A DNA stretch of 5,556 bases from an uncultured Microcaldota archaeon (GTDB taxonomy: Archaea; Micrarchaeota; Micrarchaeia; Micrarchaeales; Micrarchaeaceae): NCBI GenBank assembly GCA_903858385.1, contig CAIOIN010000007.1, positions 1 to 5,556 of the forward strand, given 5' to 3'. This document shows positions 4,534-5,556 of this stretch, one piece after another. The stretch's first letter is position 1. Each line of letters opens with the position of its first letter. Made by a program: the position numbers and the translations under genes. The notes beneath the pieces are model-generated. The model saw only the letters and a list, made by a program, of their open reading frames with translations, was not told where the DNA came from and did no database searches.

Positions 4534-5556
4534 GCATTGAAATCGAAGAGAGGGACATTATACCAGTAGCGGAGAGGCCGATCGAATTCGTCGAAAGGAA
4601 GGGTGTAGGGCACCCGGACAGCCTCATAGACGGGATAGTGGAGAGCATAAGCCTCGAGCTGTGCAAGGCGTACATGGATACTGCGGGGCAGATACTGCAC
4701 CACAACGTCGACAAGGGCCTGATAATAGGAGGAGCCTCGGAGGCGAATTTCGGGACGGCGAAGATAACAAGGCCGATAGAGGTCATACTCACGGGGAGGG
4801 CGACTACCAAATACAAGAACTTCACCATACCTGTTGACGAGATAGCGATAAGGACTGCAGACGCTTATCTTAGGAAGTACACGAGATTCCTCGACGTCGA
4901 CAAGGAAGTCAAGATAGTCTCGAAGATAGTCAGCGGGTCAAGCGACCTCAACGGCATATTTTCGAGGGGTGACGGAGTGCCGCTCGCGAACGACACGTCG
5001 TTCGGGATAGGCTTTGCGCCGTTCACCGAGACAGAAAGGCTGACGTTGGAGACGGAGACGTTCCTGAACAGCAGCGAGTACAAGAAGAAGATGCCCATGG
5101 TCGGAGAGGACATAAAGGTCATGGGAGTCAGGGAGCATGACAGCATAATGCTGACGATAGCAATTGCGTTCGTTTCGCATCTAGTCAAGAATATGGATGA
5201 GTATATCAAGGCAAAGGAGACGGTTGCGAAGGACGTCAAGCAATTGGCGAAGAAGTACACCAAGAAGAACGTCGAGGTCGCAGTAAACACCGGTGATTCG
5301 CACGAGGACGAAGACGTTTATCTGACGAAGACTGGATTGAGCTGCGAGGCGGGAGACGACGGATCCGTAGGCAGAGGCAACAGGACGAACGGATTGATAA
5401 CGCCGTTCAGGCACATGTCCCTTGAAGCAGCGGCAGGCAAGAACCCGATCAACCACGTGGGCAAGATATACAGCATACTCTCAACAGAGATAGCAAAGGA
5501 TATAGTGAAGCAATATCCGTCGATCAGAGAGTGCAATGTCGCGATAGTATCTCAGA
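4530..5556 (+). CDS. S-adenosylmethionine synthetase, archaeal class, cut at right edge
   Basis: The enzyme makes S-adenosylmethionine from ATP and methionine. It supplies methyl groups and, after decarboxylation, aminopropyl groups for polyamines. It belongs to the archaeal class (AdoMet_Synthase family), which is very distant from bacterial MetK. The window holds 342 complete codons; about 60 more are expected. Marks in order: VERKGVGHPDSLIDGI at 21-36, ILHHNVD at 55-61, GRATTKY near 89, PLANDTSFGIGFAPFTE near 151, VGEDIKVMG near 191, VNTGDSHEDEDVYLTKTG near 252, then GDDGSVGRGNR at 275-285, NGLITP at 287-292 and GKNPINHVGKIY at 303-314. After NGLITP most family members have an R-P-M-S run; here it is R-H-M-S, with His295. 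The ATG at 4530 is the only reasonable start, since no ATG, GTG or TTG follows before the conserved block. It may be read from its own promoter or with infB. Confidence 0.96.
   Translation, partial: MSIEIEERDIIPVAERPIEFVERKGVGHPDSLIDGIVESISLELCKAYMDTAGQILHHNVDKGLIIGGASEANFGTAKITRPIEVILTGRATTKYKNFTIPVDEIAIRTADAYLRKYTRFLDVDKEVKIVSKIVSGSSDLNGIFSRGDGVPLANDTSFGIGFAPFTETERLTLETETFLNSSEYKKKMPMVGEDIKVMGVREHDSIMLTIAIAFVSHLVKNMDEYIKAKETVAKDVKQLAKKYTKKNVEVAVNTGDSHEDEDVYLTKTGLSCEAGDDGSVGRGNRTNGLITPFRHMSLEAAAGKNPINHVGKIYSILSTEIAKDIVKQYPSIRECNVAIVSQ

Noticed and set aside
4865..5290. Minus-strand frames opposite the S-adenosylmethionine synthetase
   Set aside because: They are shadows of a well-conserved gene. 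The apparent hydrophobic stretches come from the complement of Lys/Glu-rich codons.
1..5556. CRISPR array, insertion sequence, tRNA, rRNA, or a defence or secretion system
   Set aside because: No repeat-spacer pattern, transposase motif, terminal repeats, cloverleaf or accessory gene was seen. The content is housekeeping.

Overview
The window looks like a piece of an archaeal chromosome made mostly of housekeeping genes. Four lines of evidence point to Archaea. The infB product is the short aIF5B form, with the G domain close to the N-terminus. The S-adenosylmethionine synthetase is of the archaeal class. There is a pyruvoyl-dependent arginine decarboxylase. Several genes have archaeal TATA-like boxes about 25-45 bp before their starts, with little or no leader. 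Isoleucine is written mostly as ATA. A small-genome lineage such as Micrarchaeota/DPANN is possible from the compact layout and the mixed gene order, but this is a guess.

Layout from left to right: (1) 1-368, minus strand, the N-terminal part of pyruvoyl-dependent arginine decarboxylase (PdaD), cut by the window edge. (2) 369-629, an AT-rich divergent intergenic region with a direct repeat. (3) 630-923, plus strand, a DUF59/MIP18-family protein. (4) 925-1467, minus strand, nucleoside diphosphate kinase, convergent with DUF59 and only one base from it. (5) 1559-2107, plus strand, a Ham1/RdgB/ITPA-type NTP pyrophosphatase. (6) 2117-2536, minus strand, an unrecognised protein of 139 residues behind a good TATA box. 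(7) 2675-4444, plus strand, translation initiation factor aIF5B. (8) 4445-4529, an intergenic region with a perfect 9-bp dyad and a 17-codon upstream ORF. (9) 4530-5556, plus strand, archaeal S-adenosylmethionine synthetase, cut at the right edge. Strand alternates from gene to gene over the first six genes, so most of them must be transcribed separately. Only infB and the synthetase run in the same direction.

Functionally the genes fall into nucleotide hygiene (nucleoside diphosphate kinase and the house-cleaning pyrophosphatase), Fe-S or metal-cofactor assembly (DUF59), translation initiation (aIF5B), and two enzymes that feed polyamine and methylation chemistry. Agmatine from PdaD and S-adenosylmethionine both enter archaeal polyamine synthesis. 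Agmatine is also needed for the agmatidine that lets archaeal tRNA-Ile2 read AUA, a codon used heavily here.

I found no CRISPR array, transposon, tRNA, rRNA or obvious new multi-gene system. The points most worth a second look are the leader ORF and dyad before the synthetase, a His-to-Met change in the nucleobase-contact motif of the pyrophosphatase, and the orphan gene at 2117-2536.
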